A model generated the notes under the pieces. It searched no databases, was not told the DNA's origin, and worked only from the letters and a program-made list of their open reading frames with translations. Of a DNA stretch of 64,000 bases, positions 55,083 through 62,974 are shown one piece after another (the first letter of the stretch is position 1; each line of letters opens with the position of its first letter). The stretch is from contig CAVXIQ010000008.1 of the NCBI GenBank assembly GCA_963761905.1, forward strand, positions 1 to 64,000. Direction: 5' to 3'. The stretch comes from Gaiellasilicea sp963761905. GTDB taxonomy: Bacteria; Actinomycetota; Thermoleophilia; Gaiellales; Gaiellaceae. The translations under genes and the position numbers were made by a program.

Positions 55083-55955
55083 CTAGTCGAGTAGGGCCGC
55101 GGCGACGACAGCGCGTTGCTTCGCGGCGTGGCCGCCGAACGCGTCGAGCCACTGGGCGCGCTTGTAGTAGCGGTGCAGCGGGTGCTCCCAGGTGAAGCCG
55201 ATCCCGCCGTGCACCTGGATCGAGCGCTCGCAGGCGGCGACGGCGGTCTCTGCGCAGAACGCCTTCGCCGAGGCGACCGCGACGGCGGCTCCCTCGTCCT
55301 CCTCGGCGACGCTGAACGCGGCCCAGTAGGCGAGCGAGCGCGCGAGCTCGGTCTCGACGTAGGTGTCGGCGAGCGGATGCGAGACGGCCTGGTAGATCCC
55401 GATCTTCTTCCCGAACTGCTCGCGGTCGGAGACGTACTCGATCGCGAGCTCGAGGGCGCGTTGCGCGATCCCGACGGACTCGAGCGCGAGCGCGGCGAGG
55501 AGGCGCAGGCGCACCGGCTCCCACTCGCCCTCGACGGTGTCGCCGTCTGTGGACGTGAGCCGCCCGAGCGGCCGCGACTCGTCCATCGTCGCGAGCATCT
55601 CGCCCTCGGCGGGGACTGACTTCATCTCCTCCGTGAGCACGCGGTCGACGTGGAGCAGGTCGGGCACGAAGCCGTCGACCTCGACCGACCACGCCTGCTC
55701 GTCGACCTCGGGCAGCGCGGGGAGGACGACCGCGGTCGTCAGGAACGGGCCGGAGTAGAGCGCGCGGCCGGCCTCCTCGAAGAGGATCGCCTCGTCGAGG
55801 AACGAGAGCCCGCCGCCGCCGCGCTCCTCGGGAACCGAGACGCCGAGCCAGCCGAGCTCGCGCAGCTCGGAGAGCGGCGCCTCGGGGTTCGCCTCGAGGA
55901 AGGCGCGCGCCTCGCGACGCAGCTCCTCCTGCTCTTGCGTGAAGGCGAAGTCCAC
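55083..55955 (-). CDS. Acyl-CoA dehydrogenase, short (beta-type) subunit
   Basis: 290 residues, 80-100 shorter than a usual acyl-CoA dehydrogenase. FTQEQEELRREARAFLEANP and ELGWLGVSVPEERGGGGLSF are the N-terminal helices and REQFGKKIGIYQAVSHPLAD, IQVHGGIGFTWEHPLHRYYK the C-terminal ones. The middle beta-domain is cut down and lacks the TEPxxGSD FAD motif, as in the second subunits of two-gene FadE complexes of mycobacterial steroid side-chain degradation. GTG 55955 overlaps the stop of the large subunit (TAGTG), implying equimolar synthesis. Confidence 0.88.
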   Translation of the reverse strand: MDFAFTQEQEELRREARAFLEANPEAPLSELRELGWLGVSVPEERGGGGLSFLDEAILFEEAGRALYSGPFLTTAVVLPALPEVDEQAWSVEVDGFVPDLLHVDRVLTEEMKSVPAEGEMLATMDESRPLGRLTSTDGDTVEGEWEPVRLRLLAALALESVGIAQRALELAIEYVSDREQFGKKIGIYQAVSHPLADTYVETELARSLAYWAAFSVAEEDEGAAVAVASAKAFCAETAVAACERSIQVHGGIGFTWEHPLHRYYKRAQWLDAFGGHAAKQRAVVAAALLD

Positions 55956-57085
55956 TAGCGCGACCTCGGAAGCCCGAGCACCCGCTCGGCGATGATGTTG
56001 CGCAGGATCTCGGAGGTGCCGGCCTCGATCGTGTTCCCGCGAGAGCGAAGCTGCTGGTGCTGCCAGTAGCCGTTGTCGCCGACCACCTGGGCTTCCGGGC
56101 CGAGCAGCTCGAGCGCGAGCTTCGTCACGCGTTGGTTCGCCTCCGACCACCAGAGCTTCGCGCCGGAGCCCTCCGGGCCTGGGATGCCGGTCTTGATCAG
56201 CGTCGTCAGCGAGCGGTAGGTCGTGTAGCGCACCGCCTGGAGCCCTATCCACTCGCCCGCGATCGCGTCGCGCTGAGTCTCGGTCGCTCCGCGCTCCTTG
56301 GCGAGCGCGATCAGCTTGCGGATCTGCGCCTCGAGGGCTGCGGTCAGCGCGAAGCCGAGCGTGCCGCGCTCGTGGAGGAGCGTCGTCATCGCGACCGCCC
56401 AGCCGCCGCCGACCTCCCCGAGCACGTTCTCGACCGGCACCTTCACGTCGGTGAAGAAGATCTCGTTGAACTCGGCCTCGCCGGTGATCTGGCGCAGCGG
56501 CCGCACCTCGACGCCTGGCGAGTGCATGTCCACGATCAGGTAGGTCAGCCCCGCGTGGCTCTGCGAGTCGGGGTCGCTCCGCGTGACGAGGATGCACCAG
56601 TCGGCGATGTGCGCGAACGACGACCAGACCTTCTGGCCGTTGACGACGAAGTGGTCGCCGTCCTGGATCGCGCTCGTCCGCACGGCGGCGAGGTCGGAGC
56701 CCGCGCCCGGTTCGGAGAAGCCCTGGCACCAGATCTCGTCGGTCGAGAGGATCGCGTCGAGCCGCGCCTTCTTCTGCTCCTCGGTGCCGTGGGCGATGAT
56801 CGTCGGCCCGGCCATCCCGAGCCCGATCACGCCGAGGTGCGACGGCGCCTCCGCGCGCGCCATCTCCTCGAGGAAGATCGCCTGGTGGCTGTAGGGAGCG
56901 CCGGCGCCGCCGTACTCCTTCGGCCAGGTGAGGCCCGCGTAGCCGGCGTCGTAGAGCTTGCGGCTCCAGGCGCGGCCGGCCTCCTCGAAGCGGCCGCGGC
57001 GCACCTCGTCGGTCAGGTTCTCGCCGATCCACGCGCGCAGCTCGGCCCGAAAGGCCGCTTCCTCCGGCGTGTCCCGCAGATCCAC
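55955..57085 (-). CDS. Acyl-CoA dehydrogenase, large subunit of a two-subunit enzyme
   Basis: 376 residues. PEEAAFRAELRAWIGENLTD, WPKEYGGAGAPYSHQAIFLE, the FAD strand CQGFSEPGAGSDLAAVRTSA, FVVNGQKVWSSFAHIADWCI and IEAGTSEILRNIIAERVLGL at the end. WQHQQLRSRGNTIEAGTSEI is characteristic of FadE28/FadE34-like enzymes acting on bulky (steroid or branched) acyl-CoA. With the small subunit downstream it should form an alpha2beta2 enzyme. First gene of the operon; GTG 57085 has a leaderless-type promoter. Confidence 0.92.
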   Translation of the reverse strand: MDLRDTPEEAAFRAELRAWIGENLTDEVRRGRFEEAGRAWSRKLYDAGYAGLTWPKEYGGAGAPYSHQAIFLEEMARAEAPSHLGVIGLGMAGPTIIAHGTEEQKKARLDAILSTDEIWCQGFSEPGAGSDLAAVRTSAIQDGDHFVVNGQKVWSSFAHIADWCILVTRSDPDSQSHAGLTYLIVDMHSPGVEVRPLRQITGEAEFNEIFFTDVKVPVENVLGEVGGGWAVAMTTLLHERGTLGFALTAALEAQIRKLIALAKERGATETQRDAIAGEWIGLQAVRYTTYRSLTTLIKTGIPGPEGSGAKLWWSEANQRVTKLALELLGPEAQVVGDNGYWQHQQLRSRGNTIEAGTSEILRNIIAERVLGLPRSR

Positions 57086-57091
57086 GGGCTG

Positions 57092-57097
57092 ACTCTA
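57092..57097 (-). promoter_or_regulatory. Putative -10 for the acyl-CoA catabolic operon
   Basis: TAGAGT on the minus strand, six bases before GTG 57085; the 26 bp between this operon and the next gene's stop at 57112 hold the only visible promoter. Confidence 0.5.
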
Positions 57098-57111
57098 GAC
57101 GGAACCCGGAC

Positions 57112-58214
57112 TCAGGGCACGACGATCTGGCGGACGACCGCGCCGTCCGCGAGCGCGTCGAGCGCTCCGTTCAGGCCCTCGAGCGGGAGCGTGTCTCCCC
57201 GCAGCCGTTCGACCGGCAGCCGTCCCGCCTGCCAGAGCGAGATGAGGAGCGGGATGTCGCGCTGCGGGACTGCCGAGCCGAGGTAGGAGCCCTTGAGCGT
57301 CCGGCTCTCGGCGACGAGCGAGAGCGCGTTCAGGGTCAGCTCGCGCGAGGGGTGGGGCAGGCCGATCGCGACGGTCGTGCCGCCGCGGGCGGTCGCGCGG
57401 TAGGCCGCCTCGAGCACAGCAGGGTGGCCCGCCGCCTCGAAGGCGTAGCGGACGCGGAGCTCGCCGACCTCCTCCGGATCGAGTGCGGCCGTCGCGCCGA
57501 GCTCGAGCGCCAGCTCACGCTTGAACGAGATCGGGTCGACCGCCACGATCGGGATGGCCCCCGCGAGCGCGGCGCCCATGACCGCCGCGAGCCCGACCCC
57601 GCCGAGCCCGAAGACGGCGACCGAGTCGCCCGGCCGAACACTGCGCCGTGTTCAGCACGGCTCCCGCGCCGGTCACGACCGCGCAGCCGAAGAGCGCTGC
57701 GAGCTCGAGCGGCACCGACGGGTCGACGACGACGGCGGAGGGTCGCGCTACGACGATCCGCTCGGAGAAGGCGGAGACGCCGAGGTGGTGGTGAACCTCG
57801 CGGCCGTCCGGAGTCCGAGAACCGCCGCCCGCCGCCGAGCAGACGACCCTCGCCGTTCGCGGCCGCCGCGGCGGCGCAGAGGATCGGCTCGCCGCCGGCG
57901 CACTCGGCGCAGAGTCCGCAGCTCGGAACGAAGGAGAGGACGACGTGGTCGCCTTCGCGGACGTCGGTGACGCCCAGGCCGACCGCCTCGACGACGCCGG
58001 CCGCCTCGTGACCGAGCGCCATCGGCACCGGCCGCGGGCGCGTGCCGTCCACGACGGAGAGGTCGGAGTGGCAGAGCCCCGCGGCGGCGACGCGAATCAG
58101 CAGCTCGCCGTTTCCGGGCGGCGCCAGCTCGAGCTCCTCGACGCTCAGCGGGCGGCTCTGCGCGTAGGGCCGCTCGGCGCCAAGCTCGCGCAGGACCGCC
58201 GAGCGTGTGATCAC
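57112..58214 (-). CDS. Zinc-dependent alcohol dehydrogenase, frameshifted
   Basis: About 367 codons of the class III/MDR alcohol dehydrogenase group: AAGLCHSDLSVVDGTRPRPV (first zinc Cys), LGHEAAGVVEAVGLGVTDVR, the structural-zinc cluster CGLCAECAGGEPILC, LELAALFGCAVVTGAGAVLN, and VAVFGLGGVGLAAVMGAALA (cofactor loop). It oxidises an alcohol or reduces an aldehyde with NAD(P). Two or three frame changes lie between 57640 and 57830. GTG 58214 overlaps the hydrolase stop (GTGA). Confidence 0.85.
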
Positions 58215-58972
58215 GCGAGGAACTCGGCGACGGTGCGGTTGAACCTCTCCGGAGATTCGAGGAAGAGGAGGTGGCCGCCGCCGGCGAACCGCTCGAAGCG
58301 CGCGCCCGGGATCCGTCGCGCGAGCTCGACGCCGTTCTCGTACGGGACGATCCGGTCGGCATCGCCGTGGATCACGAGCGTCGGCGCTGCGATCTCCTCG
58401 ACCGGCGAGACCTGCTCGACGAAGCGCCAGCAGGCGTCGTACTGAGCGCGCCAGCACTCCGGCGGCGTCGGGTGCTCGAGCCGGTCGGCGAGGAGCTGCT
58501 CGAACTCGTCCGGATGCTCGTCCGTCCAGCCGGGCGCGAACGAGAGCGGCATCGAGGCGCGGGCGAACTCGGGCGGCGGTCGGTCGGCATGCGCCTCCCA
58601 GGTCTCGATCGTCTCGTCCGGCGTTGGCAGATGGCTCGGGCCACCGGTGGCCGTGCAGATGAGGACGAGCCTTTCGACGAGCTCGGGATGCCGGAGCGCA
58701 AGCGTCTGAGCGATGTAGCCGCCCATCGAGAAGCCGGCAACGTGCGCCCGCCGGCCTTCGAGCGCCTCTGCGGCGTCGTCGGCCAGCTCCTCGATCGAGT
58801 ACGGGCCTGGCGGCTTCGGCGAGCGGCCGGTGCCGCGATTGTCGATCGCGATCACGCGGAAGCGCTCCGACCAGTCCGGGATCTGGCGCTGCCACGACCA
58901 GATCGCATAGCCGAGCCCTGCGAGCAGGAGCAGCGGGTGCCCCTCGCCGCGCTCCTCGCGGTAGAGCTTCAG
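58211..58972 (-). CDS. Alpha/beta hydrolase (lactonase/3-oxoadipate enol-lactonase-like), CTG start
   Basis: 253 residues. LLLLAGLGYAIWSWQRQIPD, VIAIDNRGTGRSPKPPGPYS, nucleophile elbow AGFSMGGYIAQTLALRHPEL with GFSMG, TLVIHGDADRIVPYENGVEL with Asp, and FAGGGHLLFLESPERFNRTV with His. It resembles PcaD-type and peroxidase-like esterases; here it may open a lactone or thioester. The normal N-terminus (family form MKLYRE...) begins at CTG 58972 in a CTGA overlap with the oxidase stop; there is no ATG, GTG or TTG in frame. Confidence 0.85.
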   Translation of the reverse strand: MKLYREERGEGHPLLLLAGLGYAIWSWQRQIPDWSERFRVIAIDNRGTGRSPKPPGPYSIEELADDAAEALEGRRAHVAGFSMGGYIAQTLALRHPELVERLVLICTATGGPSHLPTPDETIETWEAHADRPPPEFARASMPLSFAPGWTDEHPDEFEQLLADRLEHPTPPECWRAQYDACWRFVEQVSPVEEIAAPTLVIHGDADRIVPYENGVELARRIPGARFERFAGGGHLLFLESPERFNRTVAEFLA

Positions 58973-60117
58973 GCGACGGCGCTCCGGTCGAGCTCGCGGA
59001 CGGACTGAGCTCCGATCAACGCAAGCGTGATGTCGATCTCCGCCGCAAGCTGCCGGATCACGGCCTCGACTCCCGCCGCGCCGCCGACCGCGAGCCCGTA
59101 CGCGTAGGGCCGCCCGAGCAGGACGGCGTCGGCGCCGAGCGCGACCGCCTTCAGCACGTCGGAGCCGGTTCGGATCCCGCTGTCCATCAACACGGGAGTG
59201 TCGCCGCCGACCGCGTCGCGCACCTCGACGAGCGCGTCGAGCGCGGCGACCGAGCCGTCCACCTGCCGGCCGCCGTGGTTCGAGACGACGATCCCGTCGA
59301 CGCCGTGCTCGAGCGCGATCCGCGCGTCCTCCGCGGTCAGCACGCCCTTGACGAGGATCGGCAGCTCGGTTCGATCGCGGAGCCACGCGAGGTCCGCCCA
59401 GGTCAGCCCGAGGTTCGAGAAGACGGAGAGCGCTCGCACCGACGCCGTGAGCACGTCGTCCTCCGGCGCCTCGTCGAGCCAGGAGCGGAAGATCGGGTCG
59501 CTGAAGAACTGCGCCAGCCCCTCTCCCTGAAGGAAGGGCAGGTAGCCGTTCCCGAGGTCGCGCGGCCGCCAGCCGAGCATGAGCGTGTCGAGGGTGACGA
59601 CGATCGCGCCGTAGCCGGCCGCGCCGGCCCGGTCGACGATGCTGCCGACGAGCTCGCGATCGTCGAACCAGTAGAGCTGGTACCAGCGCGGCGAGTCGCC
59701 GAGCTCGGCGGCGACGTCCTCCAGCGAGCTCGAGGCGGCGCTGGAGAGGATCATCGGCACGCCGGTCGCGCGGGCGGCGCGCGCGACGCCGAGCTCGGCC
59801 TCGGCATGCGCGATCGAGAGGACGCCGATCGGCGCGAGCAGGAACGGCACCGGCGAGCGGAGGCCGAGCACCTCGACGGAGAGATCGCGCTCGACGTTGC
59901 CGGCGAGCATCCGAGGACGCAGGCGGCGACGCTCGAACGCCTCCAGGTTCGCGTGCATCGTCGCCTCCGAGCCCGCGCCGCCGGCGATGTAGCCGAACGG
60001 CCCCGGCTCGAGCGTCTCGCGCGCCCGCGTCTCCCAATCGGCAGCGCTGATCGGCCACTCCGCTCCGCCGGCGAGATAGATCGAGTTCTGAACCTGGGCT
60101 CCGGAGTCGAGCGGCAC
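58969..60117 (-). CDS. FMN-dependent alpha-hydroxy-acid oxidase/dehydrogenase
   Basis: 382 residues, TIM barrel of the lactate/glycolate oxidase family: FGYIAGGAGSEATMHANLEA, FLLAPIGVLSIAHAEAELGV, WYQLYWFDDRELVGSIVDRA, LPILVKGVLTAEDARIALEH, the catalytic His in GIVVSNHGGRQVDGSVAALD and VLLGRPYAYGLAVGG (phosphate site). It oxidises an L-2-hydroxy acid to the 2-oxo acid. GTG 60117 has TAGAGT eight bases upstream and stands 18 bp from the divergent dehydrogenase start. Confidence 0.92.
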   Translation of the reverse strand: MPLDSGAQVQNSIYLAGGAEWPISAADWETRARETLEPGPFGYIAGGAGSEATMHANLEAFERRRLRPRMLAGNVERDLSVEVLGLRSPVPFLLAPIGVLSIAHAEAELGVARAARATGVPMILSSAASSSLEDVAAELGDSPRWYQLYWFDDRELVGSIVDRAGAAGYGAIVVTLDTLMLGWRPRDLGNGYLPFLQGEGLAQFFSDPIFRSWLDEAPEDDVLTASVRALSVFSNLGLTWADLAWLRDRTELPILVKGVLTAEDARIALEHGVDGIVVSNHGGRQVDGSVAALDALVEVRDAVGGDTPVLMDSGIRTGSDVLKAVALGADAVLLGRPYAYGLAVGGAAGVEAVIRQLAAEIDITLALIGAQSVRELDRSAVA

Positions 60118-60125
60118 TGTGAGAG

Positions 60126-60131
60126 ACTCTA
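60126..60131 (-). promoter_or_regulatory. Putative -10 for the hydroxy-acid oxidase gene
   Basis: TAGAGT on the minus strand, eight bases before GTG 60117; it falls in the 18-bp divergent gap. Confidence 0.45.
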
Positions 60132-60135
60132 CGCC

Positions 60136-61341
60136 GTGACCGAGCTCGCGATCGAACCGCAGGTCAAGGAGCGCCGTGCCCAGGTGCGCGCGTTCATGGA
60201 GGAGCACGTCTACCCGAACGAAGCCGCGCTCGAGCGCGAGGACGACGCGTCCGACGAGCTGATCGCCGACCTGCGTGAGCGGGCGAAGGAGGCGGGAATC
60301 TGGGCGCCGCACCTCCCGCGCGAGGCGGGCGGAACCGGCTCCGGCTTCATCGAGTACGCGCTCCTGAACGAGGAGATCGGCCGGAGCATGTGGGCGCAGC
60401 TCGTCTTCAACTGCCAGGCGCCCGACGCCGGGAACGGCGAGATCCTCCACCATTTCGGGACCGAGGAGCAGAAGGAGCAGTTCCTGCGCCCGCTCGTGGA
60501 AGGAACGGCGCGCTCGTTCTTCTCGATGACCGAGCCCGAGGTGTCGGGCGCCGATCCGACCGCGCTCCAGACGACTGCGGTCGCCGACGGCGACGAGTGG
60601 GTGATCGACGGGCACAAGTGGTTCTCGTCCTCGGCGGAGGGAGCGACGTTCGGGATCGTGATGGCGGTCACCGATCCGGACGCGCCGCCGCACGGGCGGA
60701 TGAGCCAGATCCTCGTCCCGGCCGACACGCCAGGCGTCGAGATCGTCCGGCCGATTCCGGTGATGGGCCACGAGGGCCGGGGCTGGTCGACGCACTGCGA
60801 GGTGCGCTACACGGGAGTGCGGGTGCCGCTCGGGAACGTCCTCGGGGAGCCCGGCGACGGCTTCCGAATCGCGCAGAAGCGGCTCGGCCCGGGGCGGATC
60901 CACCACGTGATGCGCTGGCTCGGCCAGATGGAGCGGGCCTTCGAGCTGATGTGCTCCTACGCGCTCGAGCGCGAGGTCGGCGGAGCGCCGCTCGCCGAGA
61001 AGCAGACCGTCCAGAACTGGATCGCCGACTCGGCCGCCGAGATCCAGGCCTGCCGGCTGATGACGCTCGACGCCGCGCGCAAGCTCGACGAGGGCGACGA
61101 GGCGCGCATCGAGGTCTCGCTGATCAAGTTCTTCGCCGCCCGCGTCCTCCACGACGTGATCGACCGCGCGATCCAGGTGCACGGCGGCCGCGGTCTCACC
61201 GACCTGAGCCCGCTCGGCCAGATGTACATCCACGCCCGCGGCGCCCGGATCTACGACGGCCCGGACGAGGTCCACCGGATGGTCGTCGCCCGCCGGATCC
61301 TGAAGACGTTCGCCGCCGGCGGCGTCTACGAGTTCGGCTAG
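60136..61341 (+). CDS. ACAD10/11-type (LvaC-like) acyl-CoA dehydrogenase
   Basis: 401 residues. The family signature of ACAD10/ACAD11 is plain: FFSMTEPEVSGADPTALQTT, WVIDGHKWFSSSAEGATFGI, QILVPADTPGVEIVRPIPVM, QKRLGPGRIHHVMRWLGQME, QVHGGRGLTDLSPLGQMYIH and DGPDEVHRMVVARRILK. The usual catalytic YEGTSxI is replaced by DGPDEVH. In ACAD10/11 and LvaC this fold eliminates phosphate from 4-phospho-acyl-CoA to give enoyl-CoA. The matching kinase and DUF6285 partner lie 12-14 kb away on the other strand. GTG 60136; the stop shares a CTAG with the convergent deiodinase-like gene. Confidence 0.88.
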   Translation: MTELAIEPQVKERRAQVRAFMEEHVYPNEAALEREDDASDELIADLRERAKEAGIWAPHLPREAGGTGSGFIEYALLNEEIGRSMWAQLVFNCQAPDAGNGEILHHFGTEEQKEQFLRPLVEGTARSFFSMTEPEVSGADPTALQTTAVADGDEWVIDGHKWFSSSAEGATFGIVMAVTDPDAPPHGRMSQILVPADTPGVEIVRPIPVMGHEGRGWSTHCEVRYTGVRVPLGNVLGEPGDGFRIAQKRLGPGRIHHVMRWLGQMERAFELMCSYALEREVGGAPLAEKQTVQNWIADSAAEIQACRLMTLDAARKLDEGDEARIEVSLIKFFAARVLHDVIDRAIQVHGGRGLTDLSPLGQMYIHARGARIYDGPDEVHRMVVARRILKTFAAGGVYEFG

Positions 61342-61955
61342 CCCAGCTCGACGTCGATCGCGCGCGCGAGCTCTGCCGGCTCGAAGCCGTCGGGACCGCG
61401 GCCGCCCTGGAAGGCGACGCGCCCGTCGCGGTCGATCAGGTAGAGCCGGTCGGGCCAGCCGCCGTAGGCGAGAGCGCACGCGTCGTCGACGTCGTCGAGG
61501 AGCACCGGAATCCGCGTCTCGAGCCGAGCCACGCACGCGTCCGCCACCGCCGCGCGTTCCTCGAGCGAGGTCGGATCGATCACCGCAATCTCCTCACGCC
61601 GGTTGTCGGCGAGCACCCAGCCGTCCTCGGGATGCGCCTCGCGGATGTAGACGATGAAGAACGCGACGTCGGCTCCGTGTCGTTCGTAGAGATCCTCGAG
61701 CTCGCCCAACTGGCGGCGGAAGGGCGGTCAGGTGTACGAGCCGAAGACGAGCGCGACCGGGGTGCCGACGAGATCGGCGAGCCGAATCCGCTCGCCACTC
61801 GGGCGGTGCGACTCGGAATCGAGCCGCGGCAGATCGAAGGGAAAGGCGTTGTCGCCGGGCCGGAGCTCGGGTGTCATCAGGCTCCGGTAGGAGGCGGAGC
61901 CCATCACGTCCTCGAGGGAGAGCGGCGAGTCGGACGGCGTCTCAGGCGCGCTCAT
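61338..61955 (-). CDS. Iodothyronine-deiodinase-like selenoprotein (in-frame TGA = Sec76)
   Basis: 205 residues if TGA 61730-61728 is read as selenocysteine. Both sides are in one frame: ALVFGSYT before and PPFRRQLGELEDLYERHG after, giving FGSYT-U-PPF, equivalent to the GSCTUPSF active site of vertebrate deiodinases. FFIVYIREAHPEDGWVLADN, also a deiodinase hallmark, follows. Thioredoxin fold; RLYLIDRDGRVAFQGGRGPD is the cis-Pro/strand region. No signal peptide; the first 40 residues look like a flexible lead-in. A hairpin like a bacterial SECIS follows the TGA. It would catalyse a redox or reductive dehalogenation step; bacterial substrates are unknown. It lies 11 bp after the desaturase stop, in one operon. 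ATG 61955. Confidence 0.85.
61694..61723 (-). promoter_or_regulatory. Putative bacterial SECIS hairpin
   Basis: Counting from the base after the UGA: 5-8 pair with 31-34, a 2x2 internal loop, 11-12 pair with 27-28, a bulged A, 13-16 pair with 22-25, and the apical loop AGUUG is 17-21. The loop starts 16 bases after UGA and has G in its second position, as bacterial SelB-binding hairpins require. Confidence 0.6.
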
Positions 61956-61966
61956 GTGTCCGCGCC

Positions 61967-62893
61967 TCAGCCGACGAGGCGGCGGCGCTGCATGTCGACG
62001 CTCGGCGTGTTCACCTTCCACACGAGCCCGACGCGGCGCATCCCGCGGATCACGAGGCCGCCGATGTCGAGCTCCCAGGGCTTGAGGCCGTGGAACGCCG
62101 AGGAGGGGAAGGCGTGGTGGTTGTGGTGCCACGACTCGCCGAACGAGATCCACGAGAGCCACCAGACGTTCCGCGACTCGTCCTTCACCTGGAAGCGGCG
62201 CGAGCCGACGAAATGGCACACCGAGTTGACCGACCACGTGATGTGGTGGAGCAGGAAGATCCGGATCAGGCCGCCCCAGAACATCGCCTGGAGCCCGGCG
62301 CCGATCGTGCCGCCCCAGATCCAGCCGGCCAGGAACGGCAGCAGGAGCGACGCCGCCACCCAGGCGGGGAACCAGCGCGAGATGAAGACCATCCCGCGGT
62401 CGGCGAGCAAGTCCTTGGCGTACTTCGTCCATTCAGCGCGGCCGACGGTGCGGAAGAGCCAGCCGATGTGGGCATGCCAGAGCCCCGCGAGCTTGCCGCG
62501 CAAGCCGGGCTCGAAGCCCGCGTGCGGCGAGTGCGGATCGCCTTCCCGGTCGGCGAAGTTGTGGTGCTTGCGGTGGTCGGAGACCCACCGGATCACCGGC
62601 CCCTGCACGGCCATCGAGCCGAGCACAGCGAGGCTGTAGCGGATCGACTTGTACGTCTCGTACGACCGGTGCGTGAAGAGCCGGTGGAAGCCGATCGAGA
62701 TCCCCAGCGTCGTCAGGGCGTAGCCGACGGCGAAGATCGTCAGGTCCCGCCAGGTCACGTAGCTGCCCCAGAAGAGGAAGATCGACGCGAGGAACGCGGC
62801 GAACGGCAGCGTTACGCCGATGAGGTTCGTGATCTTCTGGCCGCGGCTCATCCTCGCCTCCCCGCTCGCGACCTCGGTGGCTGCAACGCTCAC
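61967..62893 (-). CDS. Stearoyl-CoA/acyl-CoA delta-9 desaturase
   Basis: 308 residues, membrane di-iron desaturase. Three His boxes: GFHRLFTHRSY, WVSDHRKHHNFADREGDPHS and FGESWHHNHHAFPSSAFHG. Four helices (e.g. ITNLIGVTLPFAAFLASIFL, LTIFAVGYALTTLGISIGFH). It puts a cis double bond in acyl chains using O2 and electrons from a ferredoxin or reductase. GTG 62893 with TACTCT six bases upstream. The deiodinase-like redox protein follows at 11 bp, so electron or redox pairing is possible. Confidence 0.93.
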   Translation of the reverse strand: MSVAATEVASGEARMSRGQKITNLIGVTLPFAAFLASIFLFWGSYVTWRDLTIFAVGYALTTLGISIGFHRLFTHRSYETYKSIRYSLAVLGSMAVQGPVIRWVSDHRKHHNFADREGDPHSPHAGFEPGLRGKLAGLWHAHIGWLFRTVGRAEWTKYAKDLLADRGMVFISRWFPAWVAASLLLPFLAGWIWGGTIGAGLQAMFWGGLIRIFLLHHITWSVNSVCHFVGSRRFQVKDESRNVWWLSWISFGESWHHNHHAFPSSAFHGLKPWELDIGGLVIRGMRRVGLVWKVNTPSVDMQRRRLVG

Positions 62894-62899
62894 CGGAGG

Positions 62900-62905
62900 A
62901 GAGTA
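62900..62905 (-). promoter_or_regulatory. Putative -10 for the desaturase operon
   Basis: TACTCT on the minus strand, six bases before GTG 62893. Confidence 0.5.
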
Positions 62906-62974
62906 GCGCCAGGTTCGGAGAGACGCCGGGTCTCGTTGCCTGTCCTACTCACGGACCATAAGATCCGCCGACGC

